Positions 22,303 to 33,334 are shown, numbered from the stretch's first letter. The stretch is DNA of 64,000 nt from Phymorhynchus buccinoides (GCA_017654935.2 CM065713.1:22409872-22473871), one strand, 5' to 3'. The notes: generated from the letters alone by a model not told the origin. Numbers and translations are program-made.

Positions 22303-22640
22303 ACCACTGTCCATGAAAAAAGGTAGCTCGTAAAAATAAGTAGCTCGCTACCTATGACAGTGTGTATTTGCGACATTGAGCATGAACCACAAATTTCACT
22401 TTTTTCTAGGGTTTCGCGAGATATTAGCGATTATGTGTTTCGGGGTTTGAACCCCGTAACTGGCGCGACCTTGACCTCAATGTAAAACTAAATACATCAG
22501 TGGTTAGGGCTAGGGTTAGAGTTAGGGTTAGTTAAATGGTTAAAGTACAGAAAAAGTGAAATTTGTGGTTGTCGCAAATACAGACTCTCATAGTAGCGAG
22601 CTACTTATTTTTACGAGCTACCTTTTTTCATGCGACAACC
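22303..22640. mobile_element. MITE with long inverted repeat in the peptide gene intron
   Basis: ATGAAAAAAGGTAGCTCGTA on the left and its complement on the right, with inverted arms of about 100 bp reaching to CACAAATTTCACTTTTT. In copy A the centre holds an extra 90-bp piece (22411-22502) copied from 21887-21975. Copy B (31599-31839) lacks it. Confidence 0.7.
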
Positions 22641-22681
22641 ACCACCCACAACTTAAAAATCTTCAAACGTTTACATTTCAG

Positions 22682-23004
22682 TGGAAACACGCTCGTCGGC
22701 TCGCATATGCTCCACAGTAGGACAACAACAACAACAACAGCAAGACAGCACACGACCCCGCGGAGCAGCTGATGACGTCAACACTAACGGACAACAAAAT
22801 GGCGGCCGCCGGAAACGTCAACCGCCCCTACCCCCCATGTGCTTCACTCGCTTCCTCGACTGCTTCCTCTACACCGGAGAATTCAGCAAATGCAAAGTCA
22901 AGCTGTCGTCCTCGGACAGTAATTCGTCCACGTATTGGGATTCCGGCAGGAGAAAACGTCACGCTCTGTCGTCACTGCTGTCGTCATTTCCCCATGTAGT
23001 GTAG
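22682..23004 (+). CDS. Secreted dibasic-processed peptide precursor, copy 1, exon 2
   Basis: The acceptor TTTACATTTCAG ends at 22681; the first two bases complete a Val codon split by the phase-1 intron. The frame runs to TAG at 23002-23004. Between two RRKR sites lies a 43-residue segment starting QPPLPPMCFTRFLDCF (possible pyroglutamate) and ending TYWDSG, where the Gly before RRKR could give a C-terminal amide. It has three Cys (81, 88, 98); 81 and 88 form a C-x6-C spacing followed by Phe, reminiscent of allatostatin-C/somatostatin-like rings, but the rest does not match, so I assign no family. A fourth Cys is at 37. The tail after the second RRKR is HALSSLLSSFPHVV. An open frame continues directly after the stop (23005-23382). 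Confidence 0.7.
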
Positions 23005-23382
23005 GTGGTGATGACGCAATGCTCGGGGGAAAGGAATGATGATGTTGTAGCGGGAGAAGCAGGGCAAAAAGTCGATGACGTCATGAGGAGAAAGTTGGTG
23101 GTGAACGATGATGATGATGATGATGGAGGAGGAGGAGAAAGGATATTGAAAAGAGACGATGATGATAACAATGATGATGATGCGAGAATCATGAAAAAAG
23201 ATGGTGGCTTAAATATATTTTTTTTAAAAGAAGTTCCCGTCACTATTGGATCAAGAACTCATGATGGAAAAAGTATGCCAACAAAACTGCCTTTGATGAT
23301 GTGGTTTATTAAAAGTGAAATCTGTTCATCTCATTCGTTGATGACAAGATTGACGATAGAGATAAGATTAATTAAGAAATAG
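23005..23382 (+). other. In-frame ORF directly after the peptide gene stop
   Basis: The same reading frame stays open for 125 codons after TAG, to 23382. It encodes acidic runs (NDDDDDDGGGG, DDDDNNDDDARIM) separated by basic pairs (MRRK, LKR, MKK), as in spacers of peptide precursors. The GAT repeats favour open frames by chance. It may be 3' UTR, a readthrough extension, or a recently cut-off C-terminus. It is also open in copy B (32204-32581). Confidence 0.35.
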
Positions 23383-23387
23383 TTAAA

Positions 23388-23670
23388 TAGCTCCCCCACC
23401 TTTTGGAAGTTCTGTGCTTGTAACTTCCTCTAATCTGTCAATCTCTTTGACTCTGCCTTTTCCCTTTGCTTACTGTCATCTACTATCTTTCTGCCTTACT
23501 GGTCCATTCTCCTGCCTTTTGTTCAAGAATCTCTTACAAAGATTTTCTCCAGCCACAGACGGGACATGGTGGGGCCTACCTTTTTTTTGGTTAGGCGCAT
23601 AACGGCAGCATGACACATCTGCGCTGGTATGACAGGAAACTGAGCGATTGACGAAGAAGAAGACCTCTTC
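23388..23670 (+). repeat. SINE family A, full-length copy
   Basis: About 280 bp from CTCCCCCACCTTTTGGAAGT to GGAAACTGAGCGATTGACGA followed by a (GAA)n tail. Seen in both orientations across the window (19028, 19655, 32587, 52438, 61085), which supports retroposition. No clear tRNA head was found, so it may be the 3' end of a LINE. Confidence 0.7.
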
Positions 23671-23776
23671 TCTTTGGCTTTGACTTATGTAATTTCTGTC
23701 TTTCAGTCCTTGATTCAATTTATCTTTATTGTTTCCATAATTGCTTGCTTTGAATAATTGCATTAAAGGGACACCC

Positions 23777-24132
23777 TGGGGGCCGTTTCACAAGGGCTAA
23801 CATTACGTAGCGTGAGCGCAAATCGGCAAATCGGCAACACCTCTTTCGCCGACGTTCGCCAAAAACGTTTTGTGGCTGTCATCGAGCTAGCAAGCCACGA
23901 ACTATTTGAAGGATCATGGGAAATATCACGTGACTAGCATGGGGTGAATACATTGCTTGTTTCGGATTGGTCCATTACAGTTTGGTCAAAATAATAAAAA
24001 CATTTGTCCAATCAGACAAGAGCTTGTAAGCCTAATATTCTTCCGCAAACGCTTTCTAAAGTGTTTCTTAGGGTCCGTTTGCCGTAAGCGTTATTCGCGC
24101 GGCGACCGTTATCTAGAGAAACTCGCCCCTGG
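23777..24132. mobile_element. MITE family H (GGGCCGTTTCAC type), copy 1
   Basis: Ends GGGGGCCGTTTCACAAGGG and (complement) CCAGGGGCGAGTTTCTC. It is bracketed by an imperfect direct repeat of about 70 bp (23711-23780 and 24131-24203). Related copies are at 29151-29433, 32975-33334 and 38392-38690, the shorter ones with ends CAGGGT and ACCCTG. Confidence 0.6.
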
Positions 24133-24190
24133 ATTCAATTTCTATTTCTGTATTGTTTCCATAATTGCTTGCTTTGAATAACTGCATTAA

Positions 24191-24688
24191 AGGGACACCC
24201 TGGCGGATGAGGTTTTTGCAAGAAACACGTCAAGGTCACCAGAAAGACAGCCTTTTCAAGGATCGGAACACTCACTTTGCTCTGATTTCCTAGAAATCAA
24301 ACCGTCAAAACGGCGATTCCTCCTTGGCGGAGTTGTCGGAGAGAGAAGCCATTTTGGACAGGGTTGGTAGAGGCCACTCAGAAGCTTTGTCTTCTTTGTA
24401 GTGCAGTAAAAAGGAAATTGGAGCCATTTCCTTTGTTGTGAGCGAAACTCCTTTTGGTAAACTGTAAATAAAAAGGCTTGTATTGTGGAAATATCGTGAT
24501 TTGGTCCAAGCGACTCAGGCGGCCATTACATTTCACTGAAAGAATTTGACTTCCAGCACCTCCGCCAAGGAGGAATCGCCGATTTGACTTCTAGGAAACC
24601 GGAGCAAAGTCAGTGTTGCGATCTCTGTAAAGGGTGTTTTCCTGGAGATCTCGACGTGTTTCTTGGCAAAATATGTCAGGGTGCCCCT
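24191..24688. mobile_element. TTAA-flanked MITE family K, copy 1
   Basis: Long inverted ends AGGGACACCCTGGCGG and (complement) AGGGGCACCCTGAC are flanked by TTAA (24187-24190, 24689-24692). The inner inverted region includes AAGAAACACGTCAAGGTCAC. A TTAA target with AGGGG ends fits Kolobok-like elements, though a piggyBac relative is possible. Other copies: 26756-27347, 33394-33891, 36002-36598. Confidence 0.65.
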
Positions 24689-24916
24689 TTAAAAAAAGTT
24701 CTGAAACATTTTGAAATGAATAGTCCTTGGATTAATAGTCTAAAACATAACAGAATGCCAATACCTACTTCAGCACATGTTTCAAGTAAACTATTATGTA
24801 ACAAGTAAATGCACACACGTTGCTATCATTCAAAACCTAATTGAAATGTTTTAAAAAAAGAATTATAAAAAAAGAAGAAGGAGCACTTTCGTTTCAGTGT
24901 TTGTTCATCAATGAGC

Positions 24917-25081
24917 AACTTAAGACGCGGATTTGACCGCCAGGGGGCAATCAAACCAGTAGGGGCTTATCACGCGATATGCTTAGTTGGGCGTAGCGAG
25001 AGAGAGAGGGAAATGAGTCCGTGATAAGCCCCCCTAGTTGGTTTGATTGCCCTCTGACGGTCAAAATCCGCGTCATAAGTT
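24917..25081. mobile_element. MITE with 55-bp inverted repeat, copy A
   Basis: AACTTAAGACGCGGATTTGA at the left and its near complement at the right enclose a short centre. The copy B counterpart is at 34120-34284. Confidence 0.7.
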
Positions 25082-25112
25082 AACCATTATATGAGTGCCA
25101 TCAAAGTCAAAC

Positions 25113-25277
<165 letters not shown>

Positions 25278-25356
25278 GTATCTGTAAACGCACAGAGAGA
25301 GAGAGAGCGACATATGTACACGCAACTAATGTTATATAATGGATGTTAAACAAAAA

Positions 25357-25358
<2 letters not shown>

Positions 25359-25395
<37 letters not shown>

Positions 25396-25404
25396 GCGCG
25401 CAAC
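25359..25404 (+). repeat. (CA)n microsatellite
   Basis: About 20 CA units then GCGCGC. Shorter in copy B. Confidence 0.9.
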
Positions 25405-25541
25405 TAAAACCGCAAGTTTGTATTTAAACATATAAACACAATGTAAATTGGACTTTTTTTAAAAGAAAGGTTTTCTAAACTTCGTAATCTCAAAACTGTT
25501 ATTTACAGGGACACAGACACACTCACATGAACAAGCATCTA

Positions 25542-26257
25542 CAGTGGAACCTCCCTTATAAGACTCCCTCCTACATAAGACCTGCTTCTCTGAGACATTG
25601 CCCTTCTTTGTAAGTATTAAAACTACCTCCCTTATAAGACCCCCCATTACGACTCCCTCCTACATAAGACCTGCTTCTCTGAGACATTGCCCTTCTTTGA
25701 AAGTATTGAAACTACCTCCCTTATAAGACCCCTCCCTTATAAAACCTACCATTATAAAATATAAGACTCCCTCCCACATAAGACCTATTTCTCTGAGACA
25801 TTGCCCTTCTTTGTAAGTATTAAAACTACCTCCCTTATAAGACCCCTCCCTGTTAAGACCTCCCATTATAAAGACTCCCTCCCACATAAGACCTACTTCT
25901 CTGACATTGCCCTTCTTTGTAAGTATTAAAACTACCTCCCTTATAAGACCCCTCCCTTATAAGACTCCCTCCCACATAAGACCTACTTCTCTGAGACATT
26001 GCCCTTCTTTGTAAGTATTAAAACTACCTCCCTTATAAGACCCCTCCCTTATAAGACCTACTTTTCTGAGACATTGCCCTTCTTTGTAAGCATTAAAATT
26101 ACCTCCCTTATAAGACTCCCTCCCACATAAGACTCACCTCTCTGAGACATTGCCCTTCTCTGTAAGTATTAAAACTACCTCCCTTATTAAAAGACCCCTC
26201 CCTTATAAGACCTCATTTTGGATGATTTTTGAAGGTCGCTTAAGGCAGGTTCCACTG
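25542..26257. mobile_element. pogo/Tigger-like MITE family P, internally expanded (copy A)
   Basis: Same ends as 1869-2130 (CAGTGGAACCTCCCTTATAA; right end CAGGTTCCACTG). The interior holds about eight units of roughly 75 bp containing ACATAAGACCTACTTCTCTG and AGACATTGCCCTTCTTTGTA. Confidence 0.8.
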
Positions 26258-26575
26258 TGATACACGTACCAGACATACTGACCAGTGGACATCATTTTAA
26301 ATGAAAGGTACATGCAACTAAAACTGCCATTTTGTTTTTAGCACAAACACACACAAATATGGCATCTCAACGAACAAACAAACAAATATTGCTTTTTTAG
26401 ATGGCAGAGACATATAAATGGACTCCCAGTTACTGATGAAAGTCAAGTCAAGGGAGATAATTTTTCTTACTCTTGGGTTATTGTGGATTTTATGTATTCA
26501 AAAATATATATTATATGATCGGCATAATTAAACCTAGTAGATTTTTATTTTACACCCCCCAAAAAAGAGTTGCCC

Positions 26576-26730
26576 TGGGACGGTATTCATGTCGAGATAG
26601 CATGAGACTTAGCATGATGCTAACTTAGAAGCTCTTCCAATGTCCTATAGGATTTAATAGGACTTTTGGAAGAGCTTCTAAGTTAGCATCATGCTAAGTC
26701 TCATGCTATCTCGACGTGAATACCGTCCCA
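26576..26730. mobile_element. Foldback MITE family F (copy A)
   Basis: Almost perfect palindrome: arms of about 64 bp starting TGGGACGGTATTCATGTCGA around a loop of about 26 bp (GTCCTATAGGATTTAATAGG). Confidence 0.85.
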
Positions 26731-26755
26731 GGTGCTTTGCCCGTCGAAGGTTTAA

Positions 26756-27347
26756 AGGTGGACTCGGACGGATGAGTTTTTGCAAGAAACACATCGAGAT
26801 CACCAGAAAAACAGCCTTTTCAAGGATCGAAACACTCACTTTGCTCTGGTTTCTTAGAAATTAAACATTCCTCCTTGGCGGAGATGCCGGAGAGAGTAGC
26901 CATTTTGGATGGGGTGGGTGGAGGCCACTCATTGTGGTTGAAGCGTTTTCTCTTTTTTGTAGTGCAGTAAAAATTTAAAAAAGGAGCTATTTCCTTTGTT
27001 GTGAGCGAAACTCCTTTAGATAAATTGTATAAAAATTTAAATAAATAAATAAAAAGGCTTGTATTGCGAAAATTTCGTGCAAACAATTTGGTCAAAACAC
27101 AGGCAGCCATTCAAAAAGAGACGGCAAACGCCTTCTCTTTGGGTGAAAGAATTTGACTTCCAGCATCTCCGCCAAGGAGGAATCGCCTTTTTGACGGCTT
27201 GATTTCTGGGAAACCAGAGCAAAGTGAGTTAGTTAGTTAGTCTATTATAGTCCCGTAAAAGCGAGTGTTGCGATCTCTGTAAAGGGAGTTTTTTTGCTGA
27301 TCTGGACGTGTTTCTAGCAAAAAAAACTCATCCGTCAGGGTGCCCCT
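26756..27347. mobile_element. TTAA-flanked MITE family K, second copy in A
   Basis: Flanked by TTAA (26752-26755, 27348-27351). Right end CATCCGTCAGGGTGCCCCT. A 30-bp piece with (GTTA)n TAGTCTATTATAGTCCCG is inserted near 27226-27265. Confidence 0.65.
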
Positions 27348-27581
27348 TTAAGAATAAACCGAAATATCGCGATTTTATCAGTGTTTTTTAAATTTTTATA
27401 TTGACCACACACAAAAAAGACAGAAACGAAATCATCAGATGACACGACACCTTTTCAGCCCAACAACTTCGGTCGAAATCCACCCACTATCTTTGAAATG
27501 ATCAGTGTCTTTAATTGTTACATTCAAATATCATTCACAGGGAATTCTGTTTAAGCTAACTCTTTCGCCCCGTACTAACTA

Positions 27582-27733
27582 ATAGGGCATTTGCCACGTG
27601 AGGACGACCTTGACATTCACTGAGTTGAATGTAGAGAGTTGAATTAGAAAGGTCAGCGTAACTCGGGGCAGAACGAGTGCGGGCACATCAGTAGTCTAGT
27701 ATAGAGAACAAACACTCGTGGCAAATGCCCTAT
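27582..27733. mobile_element. MITE family J (ATAGGGCATTTGCCACG), copy A
   Basis: Perfect ends ATAGGGCATTTGCCACG and CGTGGCAAATGCCCTAT. Copies: 36833-36984 and 38862-39235 (the latter interrupted). Confidence 0.8.
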
Positions 27734-27780
27734 TCTCAGTAGCTTTTAAGTTAACTCTTTCACCCCGTACTAATTCCCAG

Positions 27781-28571
27781 TAGCTTTTCACATATGTCCC
27801 TTCCCTGGTCGAGAGGACGTAAAACACCAAATTTCATTCGTAGCTTTTCACATATGTCCCTTCCCTGGTCGAGAGGACGTAAAACACCAAATTTCATTCG
27901 TAGCTTTTCACATATGTCCCTTCCCTGGTCGAGAGGACGTAAAACACCAAATTTCATTCGTAGCTTTTCACATATGTCCCTTCCCTGGTCGAGAGGACGT
28001 AAAACACCAAATTTCATTCGTAGCTTTTCACATATGTCCCTTCCCTGGTCGAGAGGACGTAAAACACCAAATTTCATTCGTAGCTTTTCACATATGTCCC
28101 TTCCCTGGTCGAGAGGACGTAAAACACCAAATTTCGTTCGTAGCTTTTCACATATGTCCCTTCCCTGGTCGAGAGGACGTAAAACACCAAATTTCATTCG
28201 TAGCTTTTCACATATGTCCCTTCCCTGGTCGAGAGGACGTAAAACACCAAATTTCGTTCGTAGCTTTTCACATATGTCCCTTCCCTGGTCGAGAGGACGT
28301 AAAACACCAAATTTCATTCGTAGCTTTTCACATATGTCCCTTCCCTGGTCGAGAGGACGTAAAACACCAAATTTCATTCGTAGCTTTTCACATATGTCCC
28401 TTCCCTGGTCGAGAGGACGTAAAACACCAAATTTCATTCGTAGCTTTTCACATATGTCCCTTCCCTGGTCGAGAGGACGTAAAACACCAAATTTCGTTCG
28501 TAGCTTTTCACATATGTCCCTTCCCTGGTCGAGAGGACGTAAAACACCAAATTTCATTCGTAGCTTTTCAC
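27781..28571 (+). repeat. 60-bp satellite, copy A (13 units)
   Basis: Units start TAGCTTTTCACATATGTCCC and end CAAATTTCATTCG; only an A/G change (ATTCG or GTTCG) varies. The 60-bp period is a multiple of three, so long repetitive frames occur on both strands (FGVLRPLDQGRDICEKLR on one strand). I regard them as spurious. GAGAGGACGTAAAACACCA also occurs singly elsewhere (50170), so the unit probably came from a dispersed repeat. Confidence 0.95.
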
Positions 28572-28647
28572 CACAGACGAAGTACAGTCGACAATTTTCA
28601 TCTCTACTTTCGCTTACTTTGTTTGCATACTAAGCGTGAGCGTCTGG

Positions 28648-28865
28648 TAGGGGAAGACGGGGTAAAAAGCGCATGGGCGGGTAAGAAGCCCACCCCAATT
28701 ATCTCATGAAATAAAGAAAATTTCAGTCAAATTTGCCCATGAGACGAATGCTAGACATTAACGCTCGTCTCATGGGCAAAATGAGACTGAAATTTGCTTC
28801 ATTTCATGAGATAATGGGGGTGGGCTTCTTACCCGCCCATGCGCTTTTTACCCCGTCTTCCCCTA
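28648..28865. mobile_element. Foldback MITE family G (copy A)
   Basis: TAGGGGAAGACGGGGTAAAA arms as at 10141. Inserted just after the 60-bp satellite. Confidence 0.85.
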
Positions 28866-29150
28866 TTGTTGGACAGAACAAGTCTCTAGCTATAACTACA
28901 TCAAGTTTCTTCGACTAATTATTTTCATTTTTCATTTGAGACCCAGCGCCATGAAAGGGACATTAAGTCGCTGGACTAGTTTGTTTCTCACAACAGGCTT
29001 GAAAAGTAAAAAATCTGCGGCTTCAAGCTTCGACACCATGGTTGCTATGGCTTATCCGCCTTGGTCGAGGTAAACAACTCTAATTTTCACAAAATGCTCT
29101 CCCCTCATTTTTTCTCTCCGAAAATCGTCTCTTTGGATACCAGGGTGCCG

Positions 29151-29433
29151 TTTCACAAGGGCTAACGTTACGTAGCGTGAGCGCAAATCGGCAAAAACGG
29201 TACCCCCCCCCCCCCCTCCAAAAGTATCTCGTGGCGAACTATCACGTGACTAGCATGGAGTGAATACATTTCTTGTTGTCGATTGGTCCATTAAAATTTG
29301 TTTTAAAAAAATTGACCAATCAGATAAGAGCTTGTAATATTCTTCCGCAAACGTTTTCTAAAGTGTTTCTTAGGGCCCGTTTGCTGTAAGCGTTATTCGC
29401 GCGGCGACCGATATTTAGAGAAACTCGACCCTG
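29151..29433. mobile_element. MITE family H, short form (copy A)
   Basis: Ends CAGGGTGCCGTTTCAC and GAAACTCGACCCTG. A poly-C run follows GGTA near 29202-29217. Confidence 0.6.
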
Positions 29434-29976
29434 CTCCTCCACTGCTTCCCCGAATGTAAAGGCACAAGCAAAGGGGGGGGGGGGGGTTGTTCAGTTGTTC
29501 CACTGCTTACAAATAATTAAAATAAATTGCTCAAGTTACGACTGGGGTTTAAAGGCTGATTTTTCACGGTCAACTTAAGTGATGTGTTTTTCATGCAAGT
29601 GCTTAATGACTAATGGCGGAGTGATGTCCCTTGCTGGCTTGTTTGACAATGATTCTGGGGACATCCCGCCAGGGTTTGGAGTAGGATAAGGATTAGGAAC
29701 AATGTCACTCTGTCAACTCAAAGTGTGTGTGTGTGTGTGTGTGAACTCATTGTCAACACAATGGTGGTAAGCTTTGCAGACCGTGTGTAAATGAGTGTAT
29801 TATATGCATTCGAATCAGACCATTCAGGAGCATGTTCTCACAAAAAATTACTGCAATATGTTTGATAGTTTAATCAGAAATCACTGTCAAGACGTGTGTG
29901 TGTGTTTTCAGATCTCTTGAAGGAAGCGTGGTAATTGCATTGCATAAACCACGTGACCTTTCATCGCTGGTTGGAA

Positions 29977-30058
29977 ATGATGACGAAGATGATGACCCTG
30001 ACCACCACCGCTGTGGCTGCCATTTTCTTGGCTCTTCTGACGTCAGACGTCCTTTCCG
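29977..30058 (+). CDS. Secreted dibasic-processed peptide precursor, copy 2, exon 1 (signal peptide)
   Basis: Duplicate of 21270-21351 with the same start, signal peptide and phase-1 donor (G|GTTAAGT). The single base difference (TCC to TCA, Ser) is silent. The upstream TTTTCAG acceptor is also kept. The intron is about 1.82 kb because of the insertion at 31001-31546 and different GA lengths. Together with exon 2 it encodes the same 134-residue precursor, so both copies look functional, unless this copy is an assembly artefact from the other haplotype. Confidence 0.68.
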
Positions 30059-30128
30059 GTTAAGTCTCTCTCTCTCTCTCTCTCTGTTTTTCAGTTGCAC
30101 ACATACACACAGATAGGTCTACTCACAG

Positions 30129-30228
<100 letters not shown>

Positions 30229-31000
30229 ATTGAGACAAGAGAGAGAGAGAGAGAGCACATACACAGACAGGAAAAGACCGAAAGGGGGAAGGAGAGACAA
30301 GTGTATATCTGTCCCTCTGAGGCAGATAGAGACAAAGAGAAACAAGTGCAACGCCGAGCGGCTGCAAAGTCCCCTCGCAGCATCGCCGAGCTACTCTGAA
30401 ATCGGAACTTGTCGGCTATACACATACATAAAAACGCATCAAAACAGCACGTAACTACATAAAAACGCATCAAAACAGCATGTAACTGAATAGTTTTTTT
30501 TATATATAGCCTTGGGGTTCTGACCCGTGATTTGAGCGCGCGCGATCACCGATGCGCACAGAAAAATTCACGACAACTGTGTTATAGACCATTCATCAAG
30601 AAATGTGAAAAAACTGCATTAAAATACATGCAAAACTTCGCGAGATATTAGCGATTATGTGTTTCGGGGTTTGAACCCCGTAACTGGCGCGACCTTGACC
30701 TTAATGTAAAACTAAATACATCAGTGGATAGCTTGCCTCTTGGCAAACTAGTATACCAAATCTGATGATGATAGACTGAATAGGTTTTTTTAGAAAAACG
30801 GACGAATAGCCGGACGGACGGAGGCACGCCGCCGGGCGGACGGACCAGACAAAACCAATAGTTCCCCGAACCTTCAGCTCGGGGACTAATAACCATAAGA
30901 GGGGGGTCCTCAGTAATTACACATGGGCGTGCGTGAACACACAGAACCATCACCCACAACTTAAAATCTCTAACTATAACTAAATATATTAAAGAAAAAA

Positions 31001-31546
31001 CAAGCGCGAAATCGCAATAGTTTGTGGCACGCGGTCTATTTTTACCACTCCAATCAAGAGTTACCTCCCCTGGCTTTTCAATAATTTTAATCTGTGGGAC
31101 GGTATTCATGTCGAGATAGCATGAGACTTAGCATGATGCTAACTTAGAAGCTCTTCCAAAAGTCCTATTAAATCCTATAGGACATTGGAAGAGCTTCTAA
31201 GTTAGCATCATGCTAAGTCTCATGCTATCTCGACATGAATACCGTCCCAGAATGTTATCTCTGCACCATTTCGTAACTTTTTATATCTTTTGGAAAACAT
31301 TTAAAACTATGTATCCTACTTATACTCATCGAAAGAAGCACCGCATACTCGTCGTGTCTGTATTACGTATGTTTATTATTTTGTACGCTTTTAAAATACA
31401 TCATTTTAAAGAGCGGCCTCAATTAATTTTGAAGTGTAGCCTCGATTTGAAGTGCGACAATTTTGTCAAAATGTGCGACAAATTTTGGACCGACAGACCG
31501 ACCGACAGACAAAGTGAGTTATAGGTTTGTGGCTTGAGCCACAAAC
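31001..31546 (+). mobile_element. Helentron-like element (copy 2) with nested foldback F
   Basis: Homologue of 18133-18602 inserted in an A run of the copy B intron; copy A is empty here (22244-22256). A foldback F element (31095-31249) sits inside it. At the matching site of the first copy (18230-18236) the sequence reads TGTAAACCAGAATG, giving an empty-site reference. Confidence 0.65.
31095..31249. mobile_element. Foldback MITE family F, loop in opposite orientation
   Basis: Same palindromic arms as at 26576, but the loop reads AGTCCTATTAAATCCTATAG, so it inserted in the other orientation. Confidence 0.85.
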
Positions 31547-31880
31547 AAAAAATCAAACATACACAACACCCCAACGACCAAATAAACATACACACACTAC
31601 CACTGTCGCATGAAAAAAGGTAGCTCGTAAAAATAAGTAGCTCGCTGCCTATGACAGTGTGTATTTGCAACATTGAGCATGAACCACAAATTTCACTTTT
31701 TTCTAGGGTTAGTGATAGGGTTAGGGTTAGGTAAATGGTTAAAGTACAGAAAAAGTGAAATTTGTGGTTGTTGCAAATACAGACTCTCATAGTAGCGAGC
31801 TACTTATTTTTACGAGCTACCTTTTTTCATGCGACAACCACCACCCACAACTTAAAAATCTTCAAACGTTTACATTTCAG

Positions 31881-32203
31881 TGGAAACACGCTCGTCGGCT
31901 CGCATATGCTCCACAGTAGGACAACAACAACAACAACAGCAAGACAGCACGCGACCCCGCGGAGCAGCTGATGACGTCAACACTAACGGACAACAAAATG
32001 GCGGCCGCCGGAAACGTCAACCGCCCCTACCCCCCATGTGCTTCACTCGCTTCCTCGACTGCTTCCTCTACACCGGAGAATTCAGCAAATGCAAAGTCAA
32101 GCTGTCGTCCTCGGACAGTAATTCGTCCACGTATTGGGATTCCGGCAGGAGAAAACGTCACGCTCTGTCGTCACTGCTGTCGTCATTTCCCCATGTAGTG
32201 TAG
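31881..32203 (+). CDS. Secreted dibasic-processed peptide precursor, copy 2, exon 2
   Basis: The acceptor TTTACATTTCAG ends at 31880; stop TAG at 32201-32203. The only difference I see from copy 1 is ACA to ACG (Thr), silent. Both RRKR sites, the three Cys of the central peptide and the TYWDSG amidation context are identical. The open frame after the stop (32204-32581) is also preserved. Confidence 0.68.
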
Positions 32204-32586
32204 GTGGTGATGACGCAATGCTCGGGGGAAAGGAATGATGATGTTGTAGCGGGAGAAGCAGGGCAAAAAGTCGATGACGTCATGAGGAGAAAGTTGGTGG
32301 TGAACGATGATGATGATGATGATGGAGGAGGAGGAGAAAGGATATTGAAAAGAGACGATGATGATAACAATGATGATGATGCGAGAATCATGAAAAAAGA
32401 TGGTGGCTTAAATATATTTTTTTTAAAAGAAGTTCCCGTCACTATTGGATCAAGAACTCATGATGGAAAAAGTATGCCAACAAAACTGCCTTTGATGATG
32501 TGGTTTATTAAAAGTGAAATCTGTTCATCTCATTCGTTGATGACAAGATTGACGATAGAGATAAGATTAATTAAGAAATAGTTAAA

Positions 32587-32870
32587 TAGTTCCCCCACCT
32601 TTTGGAAGTTCTGTGCTTGTAACTTCCTCTGACCTGTCAATCTCTTTGACTCTGCCTTTTCCTTTTGCTTACTGTCATCTACTATCTTTCTGCCTTACTG
32701 GTCCATTCTCCTGCCTTTGTTCAAGAATCTCTTACAAAGATTTTCTCCAGCCACAGACGGGACATGGTGGGGCCTAACCTTTTTTTTGGTTAGGCGCATA
32801 ACGGCAGCATGACACATCTGCGCTCATATGACAGGAAACTGAGCGATTGACGAAGAAGAAGACCTCTTCT
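32587..32870 (+). repeat. SINE family A (copy B)
   Basis: Duplicate of 23388-23670 with minor changes. Confidence 0.7.
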
Positions 32871-32974
32871 CTTTGGCTTTGACTTATGTAATTTCTGTCT
32901 TTCAGTCCTTGATTCAATTTATCTTTATTGTTTCCATAATTGCTTGCTTTGAATAATTGCATTAAAGGGACACC

Positions 32975-33334
32975 CTGGGGGCCGTTTCACAAGGGCTAAC
33001 ATTACGTAGCGTTGAGCGCAAATCGGCAAAACGGGCAAACACCTCTTTCGCCGACGTTCGCCAAAAAACGTTTTGTGGCTGTCATCGAGCTAGCAAGCCA
33101 CGAACTATTTGAAGGATCATGGGAAATATCACGTGACTAGCATGGGGTGAATACATTGCTTGTTTCGGATTGGTCCATTACAGTTTGGTCAAAATAATAA
33201 AAACATTTGTCCAATCAGACAAGAGCTTGTAAGCCTAATATTCTTCCGCAAACGCTTTCTAAAGTGTTTCTTAGGGTCCGTTTGCCGTAAGCGTTATTCG
33301 CGCGGCGACCGTTATCTAGAGAAACTCGCCCCTG
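32975..33334. mobile_element. MITE family H (copy B)
   Basis: Duplicate of 23777-24132, again bracketed by the direct repeat of about 70 bp. Confidence 0.6.

Noticed and set aside
22681..22999. Alternative frame at 22772-22999 in peptide exon 2
   Set aside because: It does not join in phase to the signal-peptide exon and has no processing logic; the 22682 frame does.
27760..28633. Long open frames of 265-279 codons on both strands with a perfect 20-residue repeat
   Set aside because: They arise from a 60-bp satellite whose period is a multiple of three. The homologous array at 37031-37831 is broken by single-base insertions, and there is no start context or splice structure.
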